DNA of 64,000 nt from [Actinomadura] parvosata subsp. kistnae (lineage in GTDB: Bacteria > Actinomycetota > Actinomycetes > Streptosporangiales > Streptosporangiaceae). Position numbers and translations under genes: made by a program. Position 1 is the first letter of the stretch. Every line of letters starts with the position of its first letter. Below the pieces are notes generated by a model that ran no database searches, was not told where the DNA came from, and saw nothing but the letters and a program-made list of their open reading frames with translations. The stretch is from the NCBI RefSeq assembly GCF_900323885.1, contig NZ_OOHJ01000018.1, positions 2,529,001 to 2,593,000 of the forward strand. Direction: 5' to 3'. Shown here piece after piece: positions 1 to 7,920 of the stretch.

Positions 1-362
1 ACGGCCATCCACCCGGAGGCGCCCTCGACCTCGGCCAGCCGGGCCAGCGCCAGCATCGCGACCGCGCCGGCGGCCAGCGAGACGAGCAGCCCGGCCGCGG
101 CCCAGTCGGGCACCACGAGGTGCACCAGCCGCAGCACCGCCGGCAGCCCGGGGAAGAACGCGGGCAGCCCGTCGTCCGGCGGCTTGCCCGGCTCGCCGTC
201 GTAGCCGTACTGGGCGATCGTGATGAACAGCGTGGCGTCCCACTTGCGCCACTTGTCGGCGTACGCACCCATCCCGACGCCGAGCACCGTGGCGACGAGC
301 AGCCCGGCACGCGAGCCGAACCACAGCAGCAGCGCGTCCCGGCCGGCCGAGCGAGTGATCAT
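1..362 (-). CDS. PIG-V-like integral membrane mannosyltransferase, N-terminal part (runs off the window)
   Basis: Only the first 120 codons are present; the gene continues beyond position 1. The start is an ATG at 362-360 that overlaps the stop of the upstream gene as ATGA, so the two are translationally coupled. Visible are a first hydrophobic segment (about residues 8-30), then a loop with WDATLFITIAQYGYDG and AFFPGLP, followed by a second hydrophobic stretch. A W-D pair, then I-A-x-x-G-Y, then F-F-P is the signature of the lumenal/extracytoplasmic loop of the PIG-V (GPI mannosyltransferase 2) family, which in actinobacteria uses polyprenyl-phosphate sugar donors. Substrate cannot be read from this fragment. 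Family assignment rests on the loop motif alone. Confidence 0.6.
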   Translation of the reverse strand, partial: MITRSAGRDALLLWFGSRAGLLVATVLGVGMGAYADKWRKWDATLFITIAQYGYDGEPGKPPDDGLPAFFPGLPAVLRLVHLVVPDWAAAGLLVSLAAGAVAMLALARLAEVEGASGWMA

Positions 363-1681
363 CTCAGGGCGGACTGGAGGGTGAACCTGTCGGGGGCGTC
401 GTCGAACACGCCGCCCGCCTGGTCGTCGATGTCGGCCTGCCGCACCACGTCCTTGTCGGGCCGCAGCACGTCACGCACGACGAACGCCATCATGATCCCG
501 ATCGTGATGATCCGGCCCCACACGGCGGTGAAGTACGTGTCGTCGCCGATGCCCAGGTCGTCCCGGCTGAGCGGCGGCTGCGCGAGCAGGTAGAGCCAGA
601 TCGCGACGAAGTACCACACCTCCGCGAGCTGCCACAGCACCAGCGGCTTCCAGTTCGGCCTGGCCAGCACCGCGAACGGCACCAGCCACAACACGAACTG
701 CGGCGACCACACCTTGTTCGTCATCATGAACGCGGCCAACGCCAGGAAGCAGATCTGCGCCAGCCGGGGCCGGCGCGGCGCGGCCAGCGTCAGCACGGCG
801 ATGCCCAGGCACAGGATCGCCAGCGACACCATGCCGAGCTTGCTGACGTCGGCCTCGCCCAGCACGGGCCAGCCCTTGTTCTGGAAGAACAGCCACGGCG
901 AGCCCCAGTCGACCCCGCGTTCCTGGGAGAAGACGTAGAACCTGCGCCACCCCTCCCACGCGAAGACCATGAACGGCACGTTGACCACGAGCCACGCGCC
1001 CACCGCCGCGCCCAGCGTGACGAGGAACGGCCGCCACCGCGCCGTCCGCCACGTCAGCAGGAACAACGCGCCCAGGAACATCAGCGGGTAGAACTTCGTC
1101 GCGATCGCCAGCCCCAGCAGCACCCCGGCCGCCACCTGGCGCTGCCGCTTCCACGCCAGCAGCATGCCCATGGACAGCGCGCCGGCCACCAGGTCCCAGT
1201 TGATGTAGGCGGCCAGCACCACGGCCGGCGAGATGGCGTACCAGAGCGGGTCCCAGCGCCGCGTCGGGCCGGCCACCGCGGCCATCAGCAGCACGCCCAC
1301 CACGAGGCAGACGCCGAGCAGGACCACCGTCAGGTCGTAGAAGCGCACCGCCTGCGACACGTGGTCGGGCTCCAGCGCGCGGGCGATCCAGCTGAACACC
1401 TGCATGACCTCGCCCAGCACCACCGGGTACTCGACCTGCTTGTCGAACGGCACGTGCGCGAAGTACGGGTTCTCGGTGGCCAGCGCCCGGTCGAAGTACA
1501 GAGGGTAGATGTCGGTGTAGCAGAAGTTCGTGTAGGTGGAGACCTGGTCGTTCCACCCGCCGGTGCGGCACGGCAGCCGCACCACGTACGCGAGGGTCGC
1601 CCCCAGGGCCGCGATCAGCCCCAGGGGCAGGTACGGCACGGCACGCGCCACCCAGGGGGCGCGTGCCTCGGTGCTCGTCAC
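359..1681 (-). CDS. GT87-type polytopic membrane glycosyltransferase
   Basis: A 440-residue protein made mostly of hydrophobic segments, with a short basic C-terminal tail. The first extracytoplasmic loop contains WNDQ and CYTDIYPLYFDR, and a later loop has VEYPVVLGEVMQ; these acidic loop residues, followed by about ten helices, fit the GT87 family of polyprenyl-phosphate-mannose-dependent alpha-mannosyltransferases that build lipoglycans. The GTG start at 1681-1679 overlaps the TGA of the upstream penicillin-binding protein gene (GTGA), and its own TGA overlaps the next gene's ATG. The three genes therefore form one coupled unit. Acceptor and sugar are unknown. A longer reading frame continues upstream in this frame but only as a shadow of the PBP gene. 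Confidence 0.72.
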   Translation of the reverse strand: MTSTEARAPWVARAVPYLPLGLIAALGATLAYVVRLPCRTGGWNDQVSTYTNFCYTDIYPLYFDRALATENPYFAHVPFDKQVEYPVVLGEVMQVFSWIARALEPDHVSQAVRFYDLTVVLLGVCLVVGVLLMAAVAGPTRRWDPLWYAISPAVVLAAYINWDLVAGALSMGMLLAWKRQRQVAAGVLLGLAIATKFYPLMFLGALFLLTWRTARWRPFLVTLGAAVGAWLVVNVPFMVFAWEGWRRFYVFSQERGVDWGSPWLFFQNKGWPVLGEADVSKLGMVSLAILCLGIAVLTLAAPRRPRLAQICFLALAAFMMTNKVWSPQFVLWLVPFAVLARPNWKPLVLWQLAEVWYFVAIWLYLLAQPPLSRDDLGIGDDTYFTAVWGRIITIGIMMAFVVRDVLRPDKDVVRQADIDDQAGGVFDDAPDRFTLQSALR

Positions 1682-4428
1682 CGGTCCTCTGGTCTGGTCG
1701 ACTTCGGTCGCTCGCCGCTGGCTCTCGGCTCGGGCACGGAGCCCTGGCCCGCCAGGCCCACGTCGTTGGGGTTGGTCTCGGAGAAGTCGTCGCCGGTGTT
1801 GTCGTCGCCCGTGCTCACGTCGTCGTCGGGGACGGTGGCGTCGTTGCCGTCGCAGCCGATGAGGCAGTCGTCGTTGCCGCTGCCGTCGTCGAACGGATTG
1901 TCGGAGCCGAACGGGTTGTCGTCGCCCTCGGGCGTGGGCGTCGGCGTGGGGGTCGGGCTCGGCACGATGTTCTCCGGCACGCCCACCTCGGCCCGGTCGG
2001 GGAACTGCTCGACCGGCAGGTTCTCGTGGGCCATCTGCATGAACTTCTGCCAGGCGATCGTGGGCGGCCCGGCGCCCTCGAAACCGAGCGAGACCTCGTT
2101 GACCCTCGTGTACGGGTTGTTGTTGTTGTACTTCTTGCTGCCCTTGCGGAAGATCGGGCAGTTGGAGTGCTGCGGCGGGACGATCTTGCCCGTCTTGGTC
2201 ACGCACTGCTCGCGGTAGAACCCGACCGCGGTCGAGATCTGCGGCGTGTAACCGACGAACCAGGCTTCCTTCTCGTCGTTGTTCGTGCCGGTCTTGCCGG
2301 CGGCCGGCCGGTTGCCCAGGCCCTTGCCCGCCGCGGTGCCGCCCGGCTGGAGCACCGCCTGCATGGCGACCGTGGCGTCGGCGGCGACGCCCTCGTCGAT
2401 GACCCTCTTCGCGACGTCCTGCTCCGGGTAGGCGACCTTGCCGTTCTGCCTGACCTCCTGGACGACGTGGTACTTGGTGTACTTGCCGCCGTTGGCGAAG
2501 ATCGAGTAGCCCGCGGCCTGCTCCACCGGCGTCACCAGCGCGCTGCCGATGGCGAACTGGTACTGGTGCTCCTTGACGTCGTCCTGCATGCGCTTCTCGT
2601 CGAAGCCGGCCGCCTCGACGAGGTTCTTGACGTCGTCGAGGCGGCCCGGCAGCGCGTACGCCATCGACACGTACGCGGTGTTGACCGACGCCGCGGTGGC
2701 CTTGACGACGTCGACGGCCGCGCCGACGTTGTGGCTGTTCCTGATGCCGCCCTTCTGCTGGCCCGGCAGCTCCTTCGGCACCGTCTGGTTGCCCGGCACG
2801 TAGCTCTTGAGCGACTTGCCCGCCTGCAGCCAGGCGGCCAGCACGTACGGCTTGAACGCGGACGCGGCCTGCTTGGTCGACTGGAACGGCTCGTTCCACG
2901 GGTCGGTGAGGTAGTCGTCACCGCCGTAGAAGGCCAGCACCCGCCCGTTCTTCGGGTTCACCGCGGCCAGGCCGCCGTGGAACTCGGTGCCCAGGTTGTA
3001 CGCCTGCATCGTGCTCTTCACGGCCGTCTGGGCGGCCCTCATGAGCTTCCTGTCGAAGGTCGAGACGATGTGGTAGCCGCCGCTCTTGATCTCGTCGGCG
3101 GTCAGGCCGCGGCCCTCCAGCTCCTTGAGCACCTCGTGGACCATGTAGCCGTTGAGCCCGCCCAGGCCGTCGTTGCCGGCGGAGGCGCGCGTCTTCGGGA
3201 ACTTGGCGGTCTGCGGGAGGCTGCCGTACTTGTCCGGCCACAGCTCGGCCATGTTGTTGATGACCTGCTTGAAGCGGGCCTGGAGCGCCGGCGAGTTGTG
3301 GTCCCAGTTCGGCTGCTGGATGCGGGCGGCGAGGTAGGCGCCCTGCTCCGGGGTCAGCTTCGCGGCGGTGATGTTCTTGCCGGGGAAGTACGCCTTCGCG
3401 GCGGCCTCGACGCCGTACGCGCGGCCGAAGTTGATGGTGTTGAGGTAGGTCTCGAGGATCTTCTCCTTCGACATGGTCTCGTCGAGCTTGACCGCGACGA
3501 AGATCTCCTTGACCTTGCGCTGGATGGAGACTTCCTGGCTGAGGCCGTCGTAGTAGCCGCGGGCCATCTGCTGGGTGATCGTCGAGGCGCCCTGGAGCTG
3601 CTGCCCCGTCGCGGTCATCCACACCGAGCGGGCCATGCCCGAGATGGAGATGCCGGAGTCCTCCCAGAACGTCTTGTTCTCGATGGCCACCGCGGCGTTC
3701 CTGACGTCCTCGTCCATCTTGGTGAACGGGACGATCTCGCGCTTGAAGCCGAGCCGCGCGATCTCGGTCTTGCCGTCGCGGTAGTAGATGGTGCTCTGCT
3801 GGGCCGTCGCCTCGCTCTGCGCCGACGTGGGGACCGGCGTGTTGGCGTACGCGACCATGATCATGCCGAACAGGCCGGCCGCGAGCACCACGACGCCCGC
3901 CACGACGATCTTCCAGCTCGGGACGAACCTGCGCCAGCCGCCCCGGCCGCCGCCCTTCTTCGTCGGCGGGCCAGGAGGCTCCGGCGGCTCGCCCGAGCCG
4001 CCGGAACTGCGCCGGCGCGAACGGCGCGGCGCGTCGCTGACCATCGTCTCCTGGTTGCCGAGGGCGCGCGTCTCCTGACGACCGCGGGAGCGCGGCGGCG
4101 GCTGCTCGGCGGGCCCGGCACCAGGATCGGCATGCGCGGCACGCGGGTCCGCATAGCCGGCGCGCGGGTCGGGCCGGCCCACGATGCGCGTCTCCGCCTG
4201 CCCGGCCCCGCGCGGATCCGCGCGTCGCTGCGGGGGCGGCTCGTCGTACGGCTGCGCGGCCATCGCGCCCGTCTGCTCGTACGCCGCTTCAGGACGACGG
4301 GGCGGCTGGGCCGCACTCCAGTCCGGCTCACCGGTTTGGGGTGGAGAACTCTGGGGCACAGAACGGGATGAGTTGGATCGACGGCGCCTCCCAGGGCGGG
4401 CCGTCCCCTCATTCATGCTGCTACTCAC
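1678..4428 (-). CDS. ponA: Class A penicillin-binding protein (transglycosylase/transpeptidase)
   Basis: This 916-residue bifunctional enzyme polymerises lipid II into glycan strands and cross-links them outside the membrane. Residues 1-175 are a basic, Arg/Pro/Gln-rich cytoplasmic region, followed by one transmembrane helix (about 178-205). The GT51 transglycosylase domain shows IENKTFWEDSGI and GASTITQQMARG near residue 280. The transpeptidase domain has the nucleophile motif SAFK near residue 522, an SVN motif, and KTGT near residue 710. The C-terminus is a low-complexity Pro/Thr repeat followed by an acidic Asp/Asn/Gly tail, as is common in actinobacterial PBP1 proteins. The GTG at 4428 is chosen because GAGG precedes it at suitable distance; an in-frame ATG at 4416 has no ribosome site. 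It heads the coupled unit with the two glycosyltransferases. Confidence 0.93.
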   Translation of the reverse strand: MSSSMNEGTARPGRRRRSNSSRSVPQSSPPQTGEPDWSAAQPPRRPEAAYEQTGAMAAQPYDEPPPQRRADPRGAGQAETRIVGRPDPRAGYADPRAAHADPGAGPAEQPPPRSRGRQETRALGNQETMVSDAPRRSRRRSSGGSGEPPEPPGPPTKKGGGRGGWRRFVPSWKIVVAGVVVLAAGLFGMIMVAYANTPVPTSAQSEATAQQSTIYYRDGKTEIARLGFKREIVPFTKMDEDVRNAAVAIENKTFWEDSGISISGMARSVWMTATGQQLQGASTITQQMARGYYDGLSQEVSIQRKVKEIFVAVKLDETMSKEKILETYLNTINFGRAYGVEAAAKAYFPGKNITAAKLTPEQGAYLAARIQQPNWDHNSPALQARFKQVINNMAELWPDKYGSLPQTAKFPKTRASAGNDGLGGLNGYMVHEVLKELEGRGLTADEIKSGGYHIVSTFDRKLMRAAQTAVKSTMQAYNLGTEFHGGLAAVNPKNGRVLAFYGGDDYLTDPWNEPFQSTKQAASAFKPYVLAAWLQAGKSLKSYVPGNQTVPKELPGQQKGGIRNSHNVGAAVDVVKATAASVNTAYVSMAYALPGRLDDVKNLVEAAGFDEKRMQDDVKEHQYQFAIGSALVTPVEQAAGYSIFANGGKYTKYHVVQEVRQNGKVAYPEQDVAKRVIDEGVAADATVAMQAVLQPGGTAAGKGLGNRPAAGKTGTNNDEKEAWFVGYTPQISTAVGFYREQCVTKTGKIVPPQHSNCPIFRKGSKKYNNNNPYTRVNEVSLGFEGAGPPTIAWQKFMQMAHENLPVEQFPDRAEVGVPENIVPSPTPTPTPTPEGDDNPFGSDNPFDDGSGNDDCLIGCDGNDATVPDDDVSTGDDNTGDDFSETNPNDVGLAGQGSVPEPRASGERPKSTRPEDR

Positions 4429-4494
4429 ACGTCCTCACAACGTCGTCGGAACATAAACGGCGGTCGGGCGTGGGCTCCTCGCCGCCCTCGGTTT

Positions 4495-4881
4495 TCACGC
4501 TTGTCCGGCGAGATCAGGCGGTCCGTTCCCGAGGACGTACGAAACCGTCAGGTGATTCCAGGAACAACCTTGGCAGACCTCGACAACGTACACCCGGAAC
4601 TCATCGTAATCATGAGCCATGGCGATGAGATCTGATGTGACCTTTGCCTGACCGGCATGCCTTCCGAGAGCATCGCCGTACACATAGGTCACGTTGGTGA
4701 CGTTCTCCTTTTCGCACACCGGGCAGGGGCGTTCGGTCGGCTCGCCGAAGTGGCGCGCCGCACGAAGGAGGTAGGGCTGTGCGTCACAGACGTCACGGCG
4801 CGAAGCACGCCCCGAGCGCAGGGAGCGGACCACCGCCCGCTTCGCGAGGCCGTAATCCACCACCCTTCTCTGTGACCACAT
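4495..4881 (-). CDS. DUF5318 family protein with a zinc-ribbon-like four-cysteine pair
   Basis: A small (128 residue) conserved actinobacterial protein of unknown function. It contains CPVC and, about 45 residues later, CQGC, a spacing that suggests a structural zinc site. The family start MWSQRRVVDYGLAKRAV favours the ATG at 4881; an in-frame ATG at 4935 would add 18 residues, and neither has an obvious ribosome site. It sits 66 bp upstream of the ponA-like gene on the same strand and is divergent from the PadR regulator. This neighbourhood (PBP, DUF5318, PadR, inositol phosphate synthase) is conserved in actinobacteria as far as I recall. No catalytic function is claimed. Confidence 0.75.
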   Translation of the reverse strand: MWSQRRVVDYGLAKRAVVRSLRSGRASRRDVCDAQPYLLRAARHFGEPTERPCPVCEKENVTNVTYVYGDALGRHAGQAKVTSDLIAMAHDYDEFRVYVVEVCQGCSWNHLTVSYVLGNGPPDLAGQA

Positions 4882-4922
4882 GAGCGCCAGACTACGGCGT
4901 TTTACGGGTTCATCCCAACGCC

Positions 4923-4951
4923 TTGGCAGATTCATAGATTGCGGCCATATA
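4923..4951 (+). promoter_or_regulatory. Candidate vegetative promoter for the PadR gene
   Basis: TTGGCA at 4923-4928 and CATATA at 4946-4951 are separated by 17 bases, matching the -35/-10 spacing of a housekeeping promoter. The -10 is imperfect. A start point around 4958 would put the PadR palindrome just downstream, consistent with autorepression. Inferred from pattern only. Confidence 0.35.
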
Positions 4952-4972
4952 GCGCCCCGACGTATCTTGGGG

Positions 4973-4991
4973 ATGTATCGGCTCGATACAT
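4973..4991. promoter_or_regulatory. Palindromic PadR-type operator
   Basis: ATGTATCG (4973-4980), a 3-base spacer GCT, and CGATACAT (4984-4991) form a perfect 8-bp inverted repeat. PadR family repressors typically bind ATGT-spacer-ACAT palindromes near their own promoter. The site lies 24 bp upstream of the GTG start of the PadR gene, so autoregulation and control of the downstream ino1 gene are likely. Confidence 0.72.
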
Positions 4992-5014
4992 CGACGCGAG
5001 AGGGGGCGGTTCCA

Positions 5015-5605
5015 GTGGCCAGCGGACAGGGCAGGGTCTTGGAACTGGCCGTGCTCGGGTCGCTGCACGAGACGCCGCTACACGGCTACGAGCTGCGCAA
5101 ACGGCTCAACGCCCTGCTGGGGATGTTCCGTGCGTTCTCCTACGGGTCGCTGTACCCCTGTCTGCGATCACTTCTGGCTCAGGGCCTCATCGCCGAGGAG
5201 CAGCCCGCTCCGAGCGCGATCGTCGGCGGCAGGTCGAAGATCGTCTACAAGCTGACCGCCGAGGGCAAGGAACGCCTTCAGGACATGCTCACGCAGGCCG
5301 GTCCCTCCGCATGGGAGGACGAGAGCTTCGGCGTGCACTTCGCCTTCTTCCGCCACACGGAGGCCGAAGTGCGGCTGCGCATACTCGAAGGCCGCCGTAG
5401 CCGGCTCGAGGAGCGCCTCGACGCGGTGCGTACCGCACTGGCGCGCACCAGGGAGCGCCTCGACAGCTACACCCTCGAGCTGCAACGCCACGGGCTCGAG
5501 TCCGTCGAACGCGAGGTGCGCTGGCTGAACGAGCTGATCGCAACGGAGCGTCGGGCCTCAACAGAGGAGAGGCCCGAAAGAGATACCACGTCAACTGATG
5601 AGTAA
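5015..5605 (+). CDS. PadR family transcriptional regulator
   Basis: A 196-residue PadR-type regulator. The N-terminal winged helix shows VLELAVLGSLHETPLHGYELRKRL, then SYGSLYPCLRSLLAQGLI and KIVYKLTAEGKERL, the usual PadR sequence. The remaining about 100 residues are a predicted helical dimerisation region (VRLRILEGRRSRLEERLDAV). The GTG at 5015 is chosen because GAGAGGGGG precedes it and it begins at the conserved domain; upstream in-frame ATG codons at 4880 and 4973 would overlap the divergent gene or the operator. The gene ends 13 bp before inositol-3-phosphate synthase, so the two are probably cotranscribed and the regulator may control inositol supply. Ligand unknown. Confidence 0.88.
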   Translation: MASGQGRVLELAVLGSLHETPLHGYELRKRLNALLGMFRAFSYGSLYPCLRSLLAQGLIAEEQPAPSAIVGGRSKIVYKLTAEGKERLQDMLTQAGPSAWEDESFGVHFAFFRHTEAEVRLRILEGRRSRLEERLDAVRTALARTRERLDSYTLELQRHGLESVEREVRWLNELIATERRASTEERPERDTTSTDE

Positions 5606-5618
5606 GGGAGCGAGTGCG

Positions 5619-6698
5619 ATGGGTTCGGTTCGCGTGGCCATTGTCGGTGTCGGCAACTGCGCGTCGTCGCTGGTCCAGGGCGTTCACTACTACAAGGACG
5701 CAGATCCGGACACACGGGTCCCGGGCCTGATGCACGTGAAGTTCGGCGACTACCACGTCGGCGACGTCGAGTTCGTCGCCGCCTTCGACGTGGACGCCAA
5801 GAAGGTCGGCCGCGACCTGTCCGAGGCGATCGTCGCCAGCGAGAACAACACGATCAAGATCTGCGACGTCCCGCCCACCGGCGTGACGGTGCAGCGTGGC
5901 CACACCTTCGACGGCCTTGGCGAGTTCTACCGCGAGATCATCGAGGAGTCCGACGAGGCGCCCGTCGATGTCGTCCAGGTGCTGCGTGACAACCAGGTCG
6001 ACGTCCTCGTGTCGTACCTGCCCGTCGGGTCGGAGGAGGCCGACCGCTTCTACGCGCAGTGCGCCATCGACGCCAAGGTGGCGTTCGTCAACGCGCTGCC
6101 GGTCTTCATCGCCTCCGACCCCGAATGGGCCGAGAAGTTCACCGAGGCCGGCGTGCCGATCGTCGGCGACGACATCAAGTCGCAGGTCGGCGCCACCATC
6201 ACGCACCGCGTCATGGCCAAGCTGTTCGAAGACCGCGGGGTCGAGCTGCTGCGCACGTACCAGCTCAACTTCGGCGGCAACATGGACTTCATGAACATGC
6301 TGGAGCGCAAGCGGCTCCAGTCCAAGAAGATCTCCAAGACGCAGTCCGTCACCTCCCAGATCCCCCACGAGATGGGCAAGGCCGACGTGCACATCGGGCC
6401 GTCCGACCACGTGCCGTGGCTCGACGACCGCAAGTGGGCGTACGTGCGGCTGGAAGGGCGGTCCTTCGGCGACACGCCGCTGAACCTGGAGTACAAGCTC
6501 GAGGTGTGGGACTCGCCGAACTCGGCGGGCATCATCATCGACGCCGTACGCGCCGCCAAGATCGCCCTCGACCGGGGCATCGGCGGGCCCATCCTGTCCG
6601 CCTCCTCGTACTTCATGAAGTCGCCGCCGAAGCAGTTCTCGGACGACGAGGCTCGCGAGTACGTCGAGAAGTTCATCCGCGGCGAGGTCGAACGCTGA
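5619..6698 (+). CDS. ino1: Inositol-3-phosphate synthase
   Basis: Converts glucose 6-phosphate to 1L-myo-inositol 3-phosphate in an NAD-dependent reaction, feeding phosphatidylinositol, lipoglycan and mycothiol synthesis in actinobacteria. The 359-residue protein begins MGSVRVAIVGVGNCASSL (Rossmann glycine motif) and carries VSYLPVGSEEA, GDDIKSQVGATITHR, LNFGGNMDFMNM and a lysine-rich catalytic segment (KRLQSKKISKT), all typical of the prokaryotic Ino1 family. The ATG at 5619 follows AAGGGAG at 9 bases; an in-frame ATG at 5598 would overlap the PadR gene. It is followed by a strong hairpin terminator. The preceding PadR gene is the likely regulator. Confidence 0.94.
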   Translation: MGSVRVAIVGVGNCASSLVQGVHYYKDADPDTRVPGLMHVKFGDYHVGDVEFVAAFDVDAKKVGRDLSEAIVASENNTIKICDVPPTGVTVQRGHTFDGLGEFYREIIEESDEAPVDVVQVLRDNQVDVLVSYLPVGSEEADRFYAQCAIDAKVAFVNALPVFIASDPEWAEKFTEAGVPIVGDDIKSQVGATITHRVMAKLFEDRGVELLRTYQLNFGGNMDFMNMLERKRLQSKKISKTQSVTSQIPHEMGKADVHIGPSDHVPWLDDRKWAYVRLEGRSFGDTPLNLEYKLEVWDSPNSAGIIIDAVRAAKIALDRGIGGPILSASSYFMKSPPKQFSDDEAREYVEKFIRGEVER

Positions 6699-7812
6699 CC
6701 CACCCGACCCGCTGATCCTCCGTTGGCGCCGCGCCCCCTCTGCTCGGGGGCGCGGCGCCTTCGCGTCCCGCCCCGCCGCACGCAAGCCGCCCAGGGCCAG
6801 GCGCGCAGCACGGCACGCCCATCGCAACGTGCGGAGCGCGAAACGCAGCGTCAGCGCGAGCGCGCAGCACGCCCATCACGACGCGCACAGCGTGAGACGC
6901 AAGGCTCAGCACCGGCACGAGCGGCGGACGCGAAGCGGCGCACGCAAGACGCCCAGGGGCGGGGCGCACCGCACGGCGGCCTGCGGTGTGCTGAGCGCGA
7001 GGCGCAGCACGGCGGCGCTTCAGGCCCACCGCCTGCATAGGCGCCGCATCCCCGCCGCGCGCCGAGCCACGCCCGTGGTGCTGCGAGCGGTGCCCGCGCG
7101 AAGCGGAACGTGCGGGACGGGGAGCGCGGCGGGCCGGACACGAGGCGCAGGGCGCGAGGTCCACCGCGCCGACGTGGGCGGCGGACGCGAGGCGCCGAGC
7201 GCGGGGCGCGGGGGCGGGAGGGTGGGGGTCAGGGGCGGGCGGCTGGGGGAGGTCGGAGGGGGAGGCGGGTTGCCAGGTGAGGGGGTCGGAGCCGAGCTCG
7301 GCCAGAAGCGGCACCTGCTCCCTGCACCACGGCGAGATCGCCAGCAGCCCGTTCTGGGCGCCTTCGGCGAACTCCTTCCACGGCATCCAGCACGTCTCGG
7401 CCACCTCGTCCGGGTTGGGGGTGGCGGGCGCGTCGACGGTGACGCGGTAGACGGGGCAGAGTTCGTGCTCGACGATGCCGTTGGCCATTTCGGCCCGGTA
7501 GGAGAAGGCGGGCAGCATGAGGTCGGCGCTTTCGGCGGTGAGCCCCAGCTCGTAGGAGAGCCGCCGCACCACGGCGCGGTCGACGGGCTCGCCGGGCAGG
7601 GGGTGGCCGCAGCAGCTGTTGGTCCAGACGCTCGGCCAGGTGATCTTGTGGTCGGCCCTCTTGGTGAGCAGCACGCGGCCTTCGTGGTCGAAGACGTAGC
7701 TGGAGAAGGCCAGGTGGAGGGGGGTTTCGCGGCCGTGCACCGACGTCTTGGGCGCGGTGCCGAGCGCGCGCCCGGCCGGGTCGACCAGCACAACGTGTTC
7801 CTCAGTCGTCAC
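6673..7812 (-). CDS. idi: Isopentenyl-diphosphate delta-isomerase type 1 with anomalous C-terminal extension
   Basis: Interconverts isopentenyl and dimethylallyl diphosphate. Residues 1 to about 190 are a normal type I (Nudix-fold) isomerase: TNSCCGHP with the catalytic cysteine, GEPVDRAVVRRLSYELGL in the Nudix position, and EMANGIVEHELCPVY with the metal/active-site glutamates. Family members are usually 180-200 residues, yet this frame stays open to residue 379. The extra about 185 residues are Pro/Arg/Ala-rich, map to a degenerate repeat spacer, cross the ino1 terminator and overlap the last 26 bp of ino1. The tail is probably not a folded domain: a lost stop or frameshift is likely. The start is GTG at 7812 with no clear ribosome site. 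Confidence 0.85.
   Translation of the reverse strand: MTTEEHVVLVDPAGRALGTAPKTSVHGRETPLHLAFSSYVFDHEGRVLLTKRADHKITWPSVWTNSCCGHPLPGEPVDRAVVRRLSYELGLTAESADLMLPAFSYRAEMANGIVEHELCPVYRVTVDAPATPNPDEVAETCWMPWKEFAEGAQNGLLAISPWCREQVPLLAELGSDPLTWQPASPSDLPQPPAPDPHPPAPAPRARRLASAAHVGAVDLAPCASCPARRAPRPARSASRGHRSQHHGRGSARGGDAAPMQAVGLKRRRAAPRAQHTAGRRAVRPAPGRLACAASRPPLVPVLSLASHAVRVVMGVLRARADAAFRAPHVAMGVPCCAPGPGRLACGGAGREGAAPPSRGGAAPTEDQRVGWVSVRPRRG
6725..6759 (+). terminator. Intrinsic terminator after ino1
   Basis: A perfect 14-bp stem (6725-6738 with 6746-6759) encloses a 7-base loop TCTGCTC, 27 bp after the ino1 stop. The stem is almost entirely G+C and is followed by only two T residues. It also lies inside the open frame of the Idi tail on the other strand. 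Confidence 0.75.
6770..7140. repeat. Degenerate GC-rich repeat spacer between ino1 and idi
   Basis: Variants of GCGCAGCACG, CGCCCATC and GACGCAAG recur every few tens of bases without a fixed period. No gene is convincing here apart from the open tail of the Idi frame. The texture resembles the repeat spacers at 23.2, 25.8 and 28 kb. Confidence 0.4.
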
Positions 7813-7920
7813 GCTATGAAGCGTACGAGATGGCGTGTCCTGCCCGGAACCCCGTGCGCACCTGCGGTGCCAACCGTTTGTCGCATCCTAAACGAGGAGG
7901 AGCGGGGCTAGGCTGGCGGC

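Noticed and set aside
359..2899. An 846-residue frame joining the GT87 enzyme to upstream sequence
   Set aside because: The upstream part is a shadow of the PBP gene; the GTG at 1681 overlapping the PBP stop is the true start.
1663..4371. A 902-residue open frame opposite the penicillin-binding protein gene
   Set aside because: Arg/Val/Leu/Gly-rich translation without motifs; an antisense shadow caused by high GC at third positions.
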